DNA of 34,292 nucleotides. Source: an uncultured Traorella sp. GTDB lineage: Bacteria; Bacillota_I; Bacilli_A; Erysipelotrichales; Erysipelotrichaceae. Under the pieces are notes generated by a model. That model saw only the letters and a program-made list of their open reading frames with translations, made no database searches and was not told the DNA's origin. The position numbers were made by a program, and so were the translations under genes. The stretch's first letter is position 1. Every line of letters starts with the position of its first letter. Below, one piece after another: positions 1-5,902 of the stretch. The stretch is from the NCBI GenBank assembly GCA_944324265.1, contig CALUVS010000023.1:1-34292 (forward strand). Direction: 5' to 3'.

Positions 1-152
1 CGGGTAATACTCTTTAAAACGGTGGATTTTCCCGCACCGTTTGGCACGATCAGCGTGACGACCTCACCCGCGTCGATTTCCAATTCGATCCCCCCGATCA
101 GGACCTTTTTGTTGTAACCTACGCTCAGACCGTGTGCAGAAAGGCGCGTCAT
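1..152 (-). CDS. ABC transporter ATP-binding protein, N-terminal fragment
   Basis: The first 50 residues of an ABC ATPase are visible, beginning MTRLSAHGLSVGYNKK and reaching a Walker A loop PNGAGKST at residues 37-44. The residue before Pro37 is Val, where the family nearly always has Gly. The style of the N-terminus suggests an iron-siderophore (FecE-like) or similar importer ATPase, but there is too little to be sure. It has its own good ribosome site, AGGAGG, eight bases before the ATG. G+C is about 54% here against about 40% in the rest of the window, and third positions are G/C-rich. That suggests the fragment comes from a different genome or a transferred segment. It is cut by the window edge. 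Confidence 0.6.
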   Translation of the reverse strand, partial: MTRLSAHGLSVGYNKKVLIGGIELEIDAGEVVTLIVPNGAGKSTVLKSIT

Positions 153-833
153 GCACTTTTCCTCCTGCTGTTCAAAAGCATGCATAAATGCTTTCAGCTC
201 TTTCATGTACAAATGTCCAATCACACTGACAACACCGCTCATCCCTGCCTGCATGCCTTCCAGCAAATAATCATCCTGACCGCTGTATATGAGAAAGTCT
301 TTGGTATTTGCCAAAACTTCTTTGACTTGATCCAAATCACGGCAGGCTTGCTTCAATGCAATGATATTAGGATAATCATTCGCTAATTGAATAATGGTTC
401 TGCTGGTCATTGCCACACCGCATCTTTTGGGAACATGATATAAAATAATTTTTTTGACTGTCTCTGCGGCTAAGGCAGAGAAATGTTCATACAAGCCATA
501 CTGTGTCGGCTGATTATAATATGGAGTTACGATCAAATATCCTTCAAAATCCATATCTTCCGTGATTTTCAACAAACGCATGCTTTCGCAGGTAGAAGCA
601 GTACCGATGCCAAAATAGATCTCTGCCCTCTTATCAGTTGCTGTGATGACATGTTCCAGCAAGGCTATCTTTTCATTTTCATTCAATGCAGAAGTTTCCG
701 CTGTAGTCCCGCAGACCATAAAACCATCACAGCCCTCATCAATCAATTTCTCAATCAATCGATCCAATGCAGTATAATCAATATCATTCATAATTGTAAA
801 AGGAGTAATCAAAGCCGTATAGCACTTATTCAT
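1..833 (-). CDS. dapA: 4-hydroxy-tetrahydrodipicolinate synthase, truncated and fused in frame to an ABC ATPase start
   Basis: Residues 1-227 are a DapA (dihydrodipicolinate synthase) TIM barrel, which condenses pyruvate with aspartate semialdehyde to HTPA. Visible landmarks are CGTTAET (Thr43-Thr44), TPYYNQP (Tyr105-Tyr106), VPKRCG (Arg137) and the Schiff-base lysine in IALKQA (Lys161). The start ATG overlaps the end of dpaB by 8 bp and has the ribosome site AAGGAGA. About 65 residues of the usual C-terminal part are missing. At codon 228 the frame continues without a stop into an ABC transporter ATPase N-terminus that runs off the window, and base composition changes there. HTPA is the direct substrate of the neighbouring dipicolinate synthase. 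The DapA identity is secure; whether the joined frame exists in a real genome is doubtful, and an assembly join at a contig end is the simplest explanation. Confidence 0.8.
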   Translation of the reverse strand, partial: MNKCYTALITPFTIMNDIDYTALDRLIEKLIDEGCDGFMVCGTTAETSALNENEKIALLEHVITATDKRAEIYFGIGTASTCESMRLLKITEDMDFEGYLIVTPYYNQPTQYGLYEHFSALAAETVKKIILYHVPKRCGVAMTSRTIIQLANDYPNIIALKQACRDLDQVKEVLANTKDFLIYSGQDDYLLEGMQAGMSGVVSVIGHLYMKELKAFMHAFEQQEEKCMTRLSAHGLSVGYNKKVLIGGIELEIDAGEVVTLIVPNGAGKSTVLKSIT

Positions 834-1404
834 ATTTTTTCTCCTTGATCACCGGCTGGATCTGTATATTCTGCAAAGCAAGCTGCAGTGTCTTTTCAAT
901 CATATCAAAACAAGCCACGCAGCTATTGGGTTTCTGTATATGATCATCTTGTTCAAAAGGAACAAAATAAAAGTTTTTGGTGTTATATAACTGGAATACA
1001 TTTTTGGAAGAAAGGCCTAATACATCATTGCTGGCCAGCGCAATCACAACATTTTTCTGATTGCGGATCATTGCTTTTGCTGCTAAAGCTACCGGGCAAT
1101 CATAGGCCCCATTGGCTAAACGAGACATAATATTGGCAGTCGCCGGCGCTATCAGCATGATATCATATTGATTCTGCGGGCCGATCAATTCTGCCTCAAC
1201 AATGCTTTGAATGATCTTCTTTGCAGAAATCTCTTCACAAGCTTTCAAAAAATCTTCCAGCTGAAAAAAGCGAGTCGATGAAGCAGCCGTATTTTTTGTC
1301 AGCACAAATTGTATTTCCATCGTTTCAGAAAGTTTCCGGCATTCTTCCAGCACTGCCTGATGATTGCAGAAAGAGCCGCTGATTCCAACTAAAAGCCTAA
1401 TCAT
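826..1404 (-). CDS. dpaB: Dipicolinate synthase subunit B (SpoVFB)
   Basis: This 192-residue flavoprotein-fold protein matches the B subunit of dipicolinate synthase, which with DpaA converts HTPA to dipicolinic acid in the mother cell during sporulation. The N-terminal nucleotide-binding stretch LVGISGSFCN (residues 4-13) and the central APATANIMSRLANGAYD segment are characteristic of SpoVFB and of the wider phosphopantothenoylcysteine decarboxylase-like flavoproteins. The length is normal for the family. The start codon overlaps the dpaA stop by 8 bp and the stop overlaps the dapA start, so all three are probably translationally coupled. The gene order dpaA-dpaB-dapA resembles the B. subtilis spoVFA-spoVFB-asd-dapG-dapA region, without asd and dapG. 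Confidence 0.92.
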   Translation of the reverse strand: MIRLLVGISGSFCNHQAVLEECRKLSETMEIQFVLTKNTAASSTRFFQLEDFLKACEEISAKKIIQSIVEAELIGPQNQYDIMLIAPATANIMSRLANGAYDCPVALAAKAMIRNQKNVVIALASNDVLGLSSKNVFQLYNTKNFYFVPFEQDDHIQKPNSCVACFDMIEKTLQLALQNIQIQPVIKEKKYE

Positions 1405-2161
1405 ACAAAACCTCCTGCAAAGTTTTCATCAATAAATTAGCTGCACTTAATGGAGATAATAAAGCCGGCAGCGGTCCTGCATGAACGATACGCACTTGTC
1501 TTGTTCTTAATAAAACTTCATTGATATCGGCATCTCCTACTAAATTGATGATCAGATTTTCATCCATTTTGCGGATCATATCCTCATCAATAATATTTGT
1601 TAAGGACGTATTGATGATCACATCAAACGGTTTCAATCGCTGATAATCTTCCACCGTCACAAAATTATCCTTTGCATCCTCCAAATGTCTTCGAATCACA
1701 CGTACCCGAACACCTAACAGCCGCAGCATATTGTAAATTGCTTTGCCGCTGGCTCCAAAGCCGATGAGATCGACCTTCAGATCAAACAATCCCTTTTGTG
1801 TATTATCCAAAAGCAAATATAAGACACCCTCTGCAGTCAAACGAGAATTTCCTAAAGTATAAGACTCCATCTGTGAAATATCTAATATTTTCCGATCATA
1901 GGTGACAAGCAGATCCGTGACATTGCCGCAGATAATCAGTCCGTCACGTTTGACCATCTGAATAAATTCATCTGCTATTGGAATACGCATTCCTTTCATC
2001 ATCATTGTCTTATCATTCCGAATGCCCGAAACAGGCAATATCAATATATCCAGATCAATATGGACCGGTTTTCCATCCTCAAGCAAAATACAATCTGCCG
2101 TATGTTTGAGCTGCTGGTATAAAAGAAAATTACGGCGATCACTATTACAAATCCCTATCAT
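1397..2161 (-). CDS. dpaA: Dipicolinate synthase subunit A (SpoVFA)
   Basis: This is the A subunit of dipicolinate synthase (254 residues from the start chosen here), an NAD(P)-dependent dehydrogenase-like protein. The Rossmann motif VDLIGFGASGKAIYNMLRLLG lies in the middle, followed by a basic RVIRRH stretch. The C-terminal segment GPLPALLSPLSAANLL is typical of the family. I chose the ATG at 2161 rather than one three codons upstream. The ribosome site AAAGG lies nine bases before it, whereas the upstream ATG overlaps that site. A sigma-K-like promoter lies directly upstream. The product, dipicolinate, is loaded into the spore core as the calcium salt. Confidence 0.9.
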   Translation of the reverse strand: MIGICNSDRRNFLLYQQLKHTADCILLEDGKPVHIDLDILILPVSGIRNDKTMMMKGMRIPIADEFIQMVKRDGLIICGNVTDLLVTYDRKILDISQMESYTLGNSRLTAEGVLYLLLDNTQKGLFDLKVDLIGFGASGKAIYNMLRLLGVRVRVIRRHLEDAKDNFVTVEDYQRLKPFDVIINTSLTNIIDEDMIRKMDENLIINLVGDADINEVLLRTRQVRIVHAGPLPALLSPLSAANLLMKTLQEVLYD

Positions 2162-2180
2162 CCAACACATCCTTTCAGAC

Positions 2181-2208
2181 TATCCTATGCATTGGCCTAT
2201 GATTGGTG
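2181..2208 (-). promoter_or_regulatory. Candidate sigma-K promoter of dpaA-dpaB-dapA
   Basis: On the minus strand CATAGGATA (2181-2189) fits the sigma-K minus-10 consensus CATAnnnTA. CACC (2205-2208) lies 15 bases upstream and fits the minimal AC-type minus-35. The predicted transcript would start close to the dpaA ribosome site, giving a leader of about 13 bases. In B. subtilis spoVF is a sigma-K gene, so motif and function agree. No ordinary sigma-A promoter is obvious here. Confidence 0.5.
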
Positions 2209-2227
2209 CAATACTGAAGGCAAACAA

Positions 2228-2253
2228 AAAGGTATGCAGAGATACATACCTTT
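2228..2253 (-). terminator. Terminator after the zinc-ribbon gene
   Basis: A 9-bp perfect stem (2228-2236 with 2245-2253) with an 8-base loop is followed on the minus strand by a T-rich run. It lies just downstream of the zinc-ribbon gene stop at 2262. Confidence 0.75.
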
Positions 2254-2261
2254 CTTGTCAT

Positions 2262-2645
2262 TTATAACTGAGGAATTTCTTTCCCGCAATGAGAACAGTA
2301 GCGAGCCTCTTTGATGGTCTTTTTACCGCAATAAGGACAGAAAATCATATCGATGTTTTCTTGTGGTTTTTCTGTATTCCCATACTTTTCATTCAAAGGA
2401 TCTGTTTCTTCGCCGACATCCGTAATATCATAGACAGAATAACGATTTTTGCTTGTCGCATTTTTAAAATTATAAACAGCCTGTACAACTGCTATTACGA
2501 CAAAGACAACCCCAAACATACAGAAAAAGAAAGGAGCACCCATCGAAATTGCGGATAATGTCCAGAATACTCCGATCAATCCGATTACTATGCTCATAAA
2601 ACCGCCCATCATCGATGGACCGCGCCCAGGTTTGATACTTTTCAT
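2262..2645 (-). CDS. Small membrane protein with C-terminal zinc ribbon
   Basis: The function is unknown. The 127-residue protein has two predicted membrane helices (about residues 13-34 and 37-57), a polar linker, and a C-terminal zinc ribbon with two knuckles, CPYC (Cys103, Cys106) and CSHC (Cys117, Cys120). Proteins of this layout are common and uncharacterised in Firmicutes; the ribbon is expected to face the cytosol and bind one zinc ion. It has a strong ribosome site (GAGGAG, eight bases before ATG) and its own terminator, so it looks monocistronic. The IS110 element sits upstream, about 80 bases from the start codon, and may have separated the gene from part of its control region. Confidence 0.8.
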   Translation of the reverse strand: MKSIKPGRGPSMMGGFMSIVIGLIGVFWTLSAISMGAPFFFCMFGVVFVVIAVVQAVYNFKNATSKNRYSVYDITDVGEETDPLNEKYGNTEKPQENIDMIFCPYCGKKTIKEARYCSHCGKEIPQL

Positions 2646-2693
2646 AATATTCTCCTCGTATAATAGTTTTGTAAAGGAATTTCGCCTTTATAA

Positions 2694-2715
2694 ACATAGA
2701 TAAAATCATCTATGT
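2694..2715. repeat. 8-bp inverted repeat upstream of the zinc-ribbon gene
   Basis: ACATAGAT (2694-2701) and ATCTATGT (2708-2715) form a perfect inverted repeat with a 6-base gap. It lies about 50 bases upstream of the zinc-ribbon start and just outside the inferred IS110 left end. It could be an operator or a leader hairpin, and no regulator can be assigned. Confidence 0.5.
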
Positions 2716-2795
2716 AAACATTAAAGTCTTTATCCCGATATGATATCCCTGTAAATAAGGAATAATTCAATGGTCTACTCCTAATTCTCCTTGCC

Positions 2796-2985
2796 ATTCT
2801 GATTCTTGCGTGTCAGTTTAGTGCTTTATTAAGCCTGGAGCCCATTCATTCATCTTGTATTTCTAACTCAGAAGCTGCACATTGGTTTTCATCGTAGCAC
2901 TTGTTTCATGTGATGATTACCTTTAGTGCTCATAGCGAGGTTGATCATAGTGAATGATATCGGGATAATACGTTGCTTTATTTCT
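2796..2985 (+). ncRNA. Putative bridge RNA of the IS110 element
   Basis: The non-coding left end is strongly structured. There is a small 5' hairpin (CTGA with TCAG, about 2799-2816), a bulged stem (about 2832-2876), and two consecutive stem, internal-loop, hairpin units. Unit 1 has stem AGCACT/AGTGCT (2896-2901, 2925-2930). Unit 2 has stem AGCGA/TTGCT (2934-2938, 2973-2977). Both are capped by a TCAT/ATGA hairpin. In unit 2 the 3' arm (2957-2968) is exactly complementary over 12 bases to 2730-2741, the DNA next to the inferred left core. IS110 bridge RNAs are known to carry a donor-binding loop with this property. The RNA ends are approximate, and the target-binding loop is not resolved. Confidence 0.45.
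2941..2969 (+). promoter_or_regulatory. Possible transposase promoter
   Basis: TTGATC (2941-2946) and GATAAT (2964-2969) are separated by 17 bases and lie about 47 bases before the transposase ATG. The overlap with the putative donor loop means this may be coincidence. Confidence 0.3.
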
Positions 2986-3015
2986 TGAACATTTGACAGA
3001 AAGGAGGTTGATACC

Positions 3016-4305
3016 ATGAATACTACTTCTACACTGTGTGTTGGTATAGATGTTAGTCTTGATGCCAACCAGGTCTGTGCCATGAACTTTGATCAGCACA
3101 GATTCTTCAATAAGTCTTTCGAGAACTCTCTTGAAGGAACCAATCAACTGATAAAGGAAATTTCTCAGATCATGCTTTTTCATGGCTTTAATGCTGTGAC
3201 CTTTGCTATGGAAGCCACTTCTCTTTATTTCTTCCATGTTGCTAATTCTCTTTCAAATGCTGAAGAACTTCAGTTATTCCACGTTGAGGTCTATTGCCTC
3301 AATGCTAAGGTTGCCAAGAAATATAAGGAATCTTTTCTTGGCATGCCTAAGAATGATCCTCTTGATGCCTATAGCCTCTGCGATTTTGTCAGAGTTGGCA
3401 GGTCCAAGAAGCTCAATCAATGGTGCGGTGCCAATTACATAGCTCTCCAAAGAGTCACCAGATACCGCTACCACCTTGCTTTGCAGCTTACCAGAGAGAA
3501 GAACTATGTTTTGAATAACATCTATCTTAAGTTCTCTCAGCTTCGTAAAAAACAAGGCAAAACGGATTGTGAAAATCCTTTTTCTGATCTTTTCGGCGCC
3601 ACCTCATCAGCTATCCTTACGGACTTCGCTTCTATTGATGACATTATTTCTATGCCTATTGAAGACCTTGTCGAATATATTGATACGAAAGGTAAGCACC
3701 GTTTCTCTGATCCTAAGAAAGTCGCTACTTTGCTGCGGCAATGTGCTTTGAATTCATATCGCCTAGACAAAATTTCTTACGATGCCATCAATATCTCGAT
3801 TGCCTCAAGTCTGCGTATGATCAAGCTGATGGAAAAGGAAATCAAAGATCTTGATAAACAGATAGAGGACTTCGCTAAGGGCCTGCATTCGAATGCTTAT
3901 ACCGTTTTATTATCCATCCCTGGGATCGGCCCTGTTTTTGCCGCCGGTATTATTGCTGAGATAGGAAGCATTGACTGTTTCCCTAATCAGAATAAATTGG
4001 CAAAATATATCGGACTTGTCTGGGATGAACGCTCCAGCGGAAAACTGGTGTCTGAAGATAATAAACTGTTGATGACCGGTAACGCATACTTACGCTACTA
4101 CATCACTCAGGCTGCAAACAAATTCAAAGACCAAGATCCATACTATCATGAGTTTTATACACGCAAGTATAATCAAGCATTAACTCATAAACATAAAAGA
4201 GCACTCGTTTTAACATCTAGAAAATTCGTCAAGTTGATCTATGCACTGCTACGCAAAGAGCAACTTTACTCCGCCACAGGTGAAGTACTTCCCTTAACTG
4301 AATAA
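3016..4305 (+). CDS. IS110-family transposase (DEDD recombinase)
   Basis: This 429-residue transposase has an N-terminal RuvC-like DEDD domain. It shows VGIDVSLD (Asp12), FAMEATS for the Glu, and NDPLDAYSLCDF for the two Asp residues. A middle coiled region precedes the C-terminal Transposase_20 domain, with the helix-hairpin-helix-like SIPGIGPVFAAGIIAEIG and the serine-bearing ERSSGK ahead of TGNAYLRYYITQAA. The catalytic serine and DEDD residues all appear intact and there is no frameshift, so the copy may be active. The ribosome site AAGGAGG lies eight bases before the ATG. It is one of only two genes here on the plus strand. The family works with a bridge RNA encoded beside the gene. Confidence 0.93.
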   Translation: MNTTSTLCVGIDVSLDANQVCAMNFDQHRFFNKSFENSLEGTNQLIKEISQIMLFHGFNAVTFAMEATSLYFFHVANSLSNAEELQLFHVEVYCLNAKVAKKYKESFLGMPKNDPLDAYSLCDFVRVGRSKKLNQWCGANYIALQRVTRYRYHLALQLTREKNYVLNNIYLKFSQLRKKQGKTDCENPFSDLFGATSSAILTDFASIDDIISMPIEDLVEYIDTKGKHRFSDPKKVATLLRQCALNSYRLDKISYDAINISIASSLRMIKLMEKEIKDLDKQIEDFAKGLHSNAYTVLLSIPGIGPVFAAGIIAEIGSIDCFPNQNKLAKYIGLVWDERSSGKLVSEDNKLLMTGNAYLRYYITQAANKFKDQDPYYHEFYTRKYNQALTHKHKRALVLTSRKFVKLIYALLRKEQLYSATGEVLPLTE

Positions 4306-4310
4306 TCCTT

Positions 4311-4341
4311 AAAAAGTTCATTTTTTCTGAACTTCTTTTTA
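4311..4341 (+). terminator. Hairpin and T-run after the transposase
   Basis: AAGTTCA (4314-4320) pairs with TGAACTT (4328-4334) over a 7-base T-rich loop, followed by CTTTTTA. It lies 9 bases after the transposase stop, inside the element's right end. Confidence 0.65.
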
Positions 4342-4439
4342 GTGCGCCCTTTTTTTATCATCTCCTTACGATTTCCTCTGATTTATCTCTTGACATATTA
4401 CCAGAAGGCTTTATATTTATTGTAACACAATCCTATAAA

Positions 4440-4467
4440 AATAACAGTCCATTGCTGGACTGCTATT
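4440..4467 (-). terminator. Terminator of tyrS overlapping its stop codon
   Basis: An 11-bp stem (4440-4450 with 4457-4467, one G-U pair) with a 6-base loop is followed on the minus strand by TTTTTAT. The upstream arm includes the tyrS stop codon at 4463-4465. Confidence 0.8.
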
Positions 4468-5686
4468 GTTCAATAACATAATAATTTCGTTTGCCTCGTT
4501 TGATCAAAGTTTTATTTTCAATCAAAGCCTTTTCCTTAGATACGATAAATTCATTATCTGTAATTCTTTCTCCATTGACCTGAATTGATCCTTGTGAGAT
4601 CCACTCTCTGGCTTCACGCTTGCTTGAAGCAATACCTGATTCCACCAAAGCTTCAGTCAATGAAACACCATCCTGAACAGTTTTCTGTTCAAAGCCATTC
4701 ATAGCTGCTTTAATTTCATCATCAGCCAATTCTTTGATATTTCCTCTGAACAATACTTCTGTAATCTTTAAAGCTTTCTGCAATTCAGCTTCTCCATGAA
4801 TATCACGGACAACTTCTGCTGCCAATGCTTTCTGTGCTTCACGTTTGTGAGGTTCAGTTTTTACCTTCTCTTCCAACGCTTCAATTTCTTCTTTGCTTAA
4901 GAATGTCAAAGTTTTCAGATAATCAATGACCTTGGCATCTTCACTGTTGACTAAGAATTGATACATTTCATAAGGAGAAGTCTTTTCTTTATCCAGCCAA
5001 ATGGCTTTTCCTTCACTTTTTCCGAATTTTGTGCCATCTGCTTTTGTCACTAACGGCATTGTAAATGCATAAGCTTCTTTTCCTAATTTTTTTCGGATCA
5101 ATTCAATCCCGGCAGTAATATTTCCCCATTGATCCTGACCGGCAACCTGCATTACACAGTTTCTTGTTTCATACAAATGCATGAAATCCAATGCCTGCAA
5201 GATCATATAAGAAAATTCAGTGAAAGTAATTCCTTCATCCAATCTTCTGGCAACAATATCTTTGCTCAACATATAGTTGATATTGAAATATTTACCATAA
5301 TCACGCAAGAAATCCAAAACATTGATATCTTTGATCCAATCATAGTTATTCACAACTTCAAAGCCGAAAATCTCTTGTGCCTGCTTCGTCAAGCATTCAA
5401 TGTTATGAGCAACTTCTTCTTTGCTGATCATCGCTCTTTCTGCAGTAGGCTTTGGATCTCCTACCTGCCCGGTAGCTCCTCCTACAAGCAGAATTGGATT
5501 GTGTCCGGCCATTTTCAAACGCTTAGAAATCAAAAATGAAGAATAGTGCCCAATATGCAAAGAATCACCTGTTGGGTCAGTTCCGATATAAAAAGTTAAA
5601 CTTTCATTGTTTAACATATCCTCCAATTTAGGTGAACTGATATCTTTGATCATGCCTCTCCATACTAATTCATCATAAATTTTCAT
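4463..5686 (-). CDS. tyrS: Tyrosyl-tRNA synthetase
   Basis: This 407-residue class I aminoacyl-tRNA synthetase attaches tyrosine to tRNA-Tyr. The HIGH signature is in DSLHIGHYSSF near residue 46. The KMSKS equivalent is KFGKSEGK in the middle of the protein. The C-terminal S4-like RNA-binding domain contains SKREAREWISQGSIQVNG. The frame is open 51 codons upstream, but that stretch is the T-box leader. The ATG at 5686 follows GAGGAGG at the right distance and gives the normal protein start MKIYDELVWRG. Expression should be controlled by uncharged tRNA-Tyr through the leader. It lies directly downstream of ccpA. Confidence 0.96.
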   Translation of the reverse strand: MKIYDELVWRGMIKDISSPKLEDMLNNESLTFYIGTDPTGDSLHIGHYSSFLISKRLKMAGHNPILLVGGATGQVGDPKPTAERAMISKEEVAHNIECLTKQAQEIFGFEVVNNYDWIKDINVLDFLRDYGKYFNINYMLSKDIVARRLDEGITFTEFSYMILQALDFMHLYETRNCVMQVAGQDQWGNITAGIELIRKKLGKEAYAFTMPLVTKADGTKFGKSEGKAIWLDKEKTSPYEMYQFLVNSEDAKVIDYLKTLTFLSKEEIEALEEKVKTEPHKREAQKALAAEVVRDIHGEAELQKALKITEVLFRGNIKELADDEIKAAMNGFEQKTVQDGVSLTEALVESGIASSKREAREWISQGSIQVNGERITDNEFIVSKEKALIENKTLIKRGKRNYYVIEQ

Positions 5687-5701
5687 GTTGTTCCTCCTCA
5701 T

Positions 5702-5893
5702 AAATAAAAAAAGCGTCCTCATCCAAGGACGCATAACGTGGTACCACCTTAGTTCACTTTCGTGCACTCTTTCTTGTAACGTAAGAATACGACTTATCTT
5801 TGCAATAAGTGGCTCCAAGCTGTATTTCCATAGCTTCACTCATGATTCTCACCAGCCATCATGTCTCTTTAAGATTCCCTATGGTTCTTGTCT
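5702..5893 (-). promoter_or_regulatory. Tyrosine-specific T-box riboswitch
   Basis: On the minus strand the leader has a Stem I made of CAAG/CTTG (5887-5890, 5816-5819) and CCATAG/CTATGG (5879-5884, 5828-5833). The specifier loop between them contains the tyrosine codon TAC (5822-5824). The T-box sequence AAGGTGGTACCACG is at 5737-5750. It is followed by a terminator with 7-bp stem GCGTCCT/AGGACGC (5713-5732) and a long T-run. The UGGU of the T-box would pair with an ACCA tRNA end. Uncharged tRNA-Tyr should favour the antiterminator and switch tyrS on. The leader begins about 10 bases after the ccpA stop. Confidence 0.92.
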
Positions 5894-5902
5894 TTTCAAC
5901 GC

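Larger units (their letters stand above)
2728..4410 (+). mobile_element. IS110-family insertion sequence
   Basis: The element consists of a long non-coding left end (about 285 bases), one DEDD transposase and a short right end of about 100 bases. There are no terminal inverted repeats, as is usual for IS110. I place the ends by inference. CT followed by TTAT occurs at 2728-2733 and again at 4409-4414, so CT would be the core dinucleotide kept on both sides. The inner flank at 2730-2741 is also exactly complementary to part of the structured left end. Removing the element would rejoin ...TTAAAGT-CT-TTATATTT... between the zinc-ribbon gene and tyrS. The exact ends are unproven. Confidence 0.6.

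Noticed and set aside
2757-2805. Alternative hairpins AAGGA/TCCTT and AATGG/CCATT as the target-binding loop
   Set aside because: They are mutually exclusive foldings, and their loops do not match both flanks of the insertion, so I could not support a target guide.
4390-4410. Junction promoter formed on a circular IS110 (TTGACA in the right end with a minus-10 in the left end)
   Set aside because: The nearest minus-10-like word (TATGAT at 2739-2744) would lie about 24 bases from TTGACA, too far for a normal promoter with the inferred ends.
5687-5839. 51-codon N-terminal extension of tyrS
   Set aside because: The stretch is the T-box leader including terminator; the protein start and ribosome site fit the ATG at 5686.
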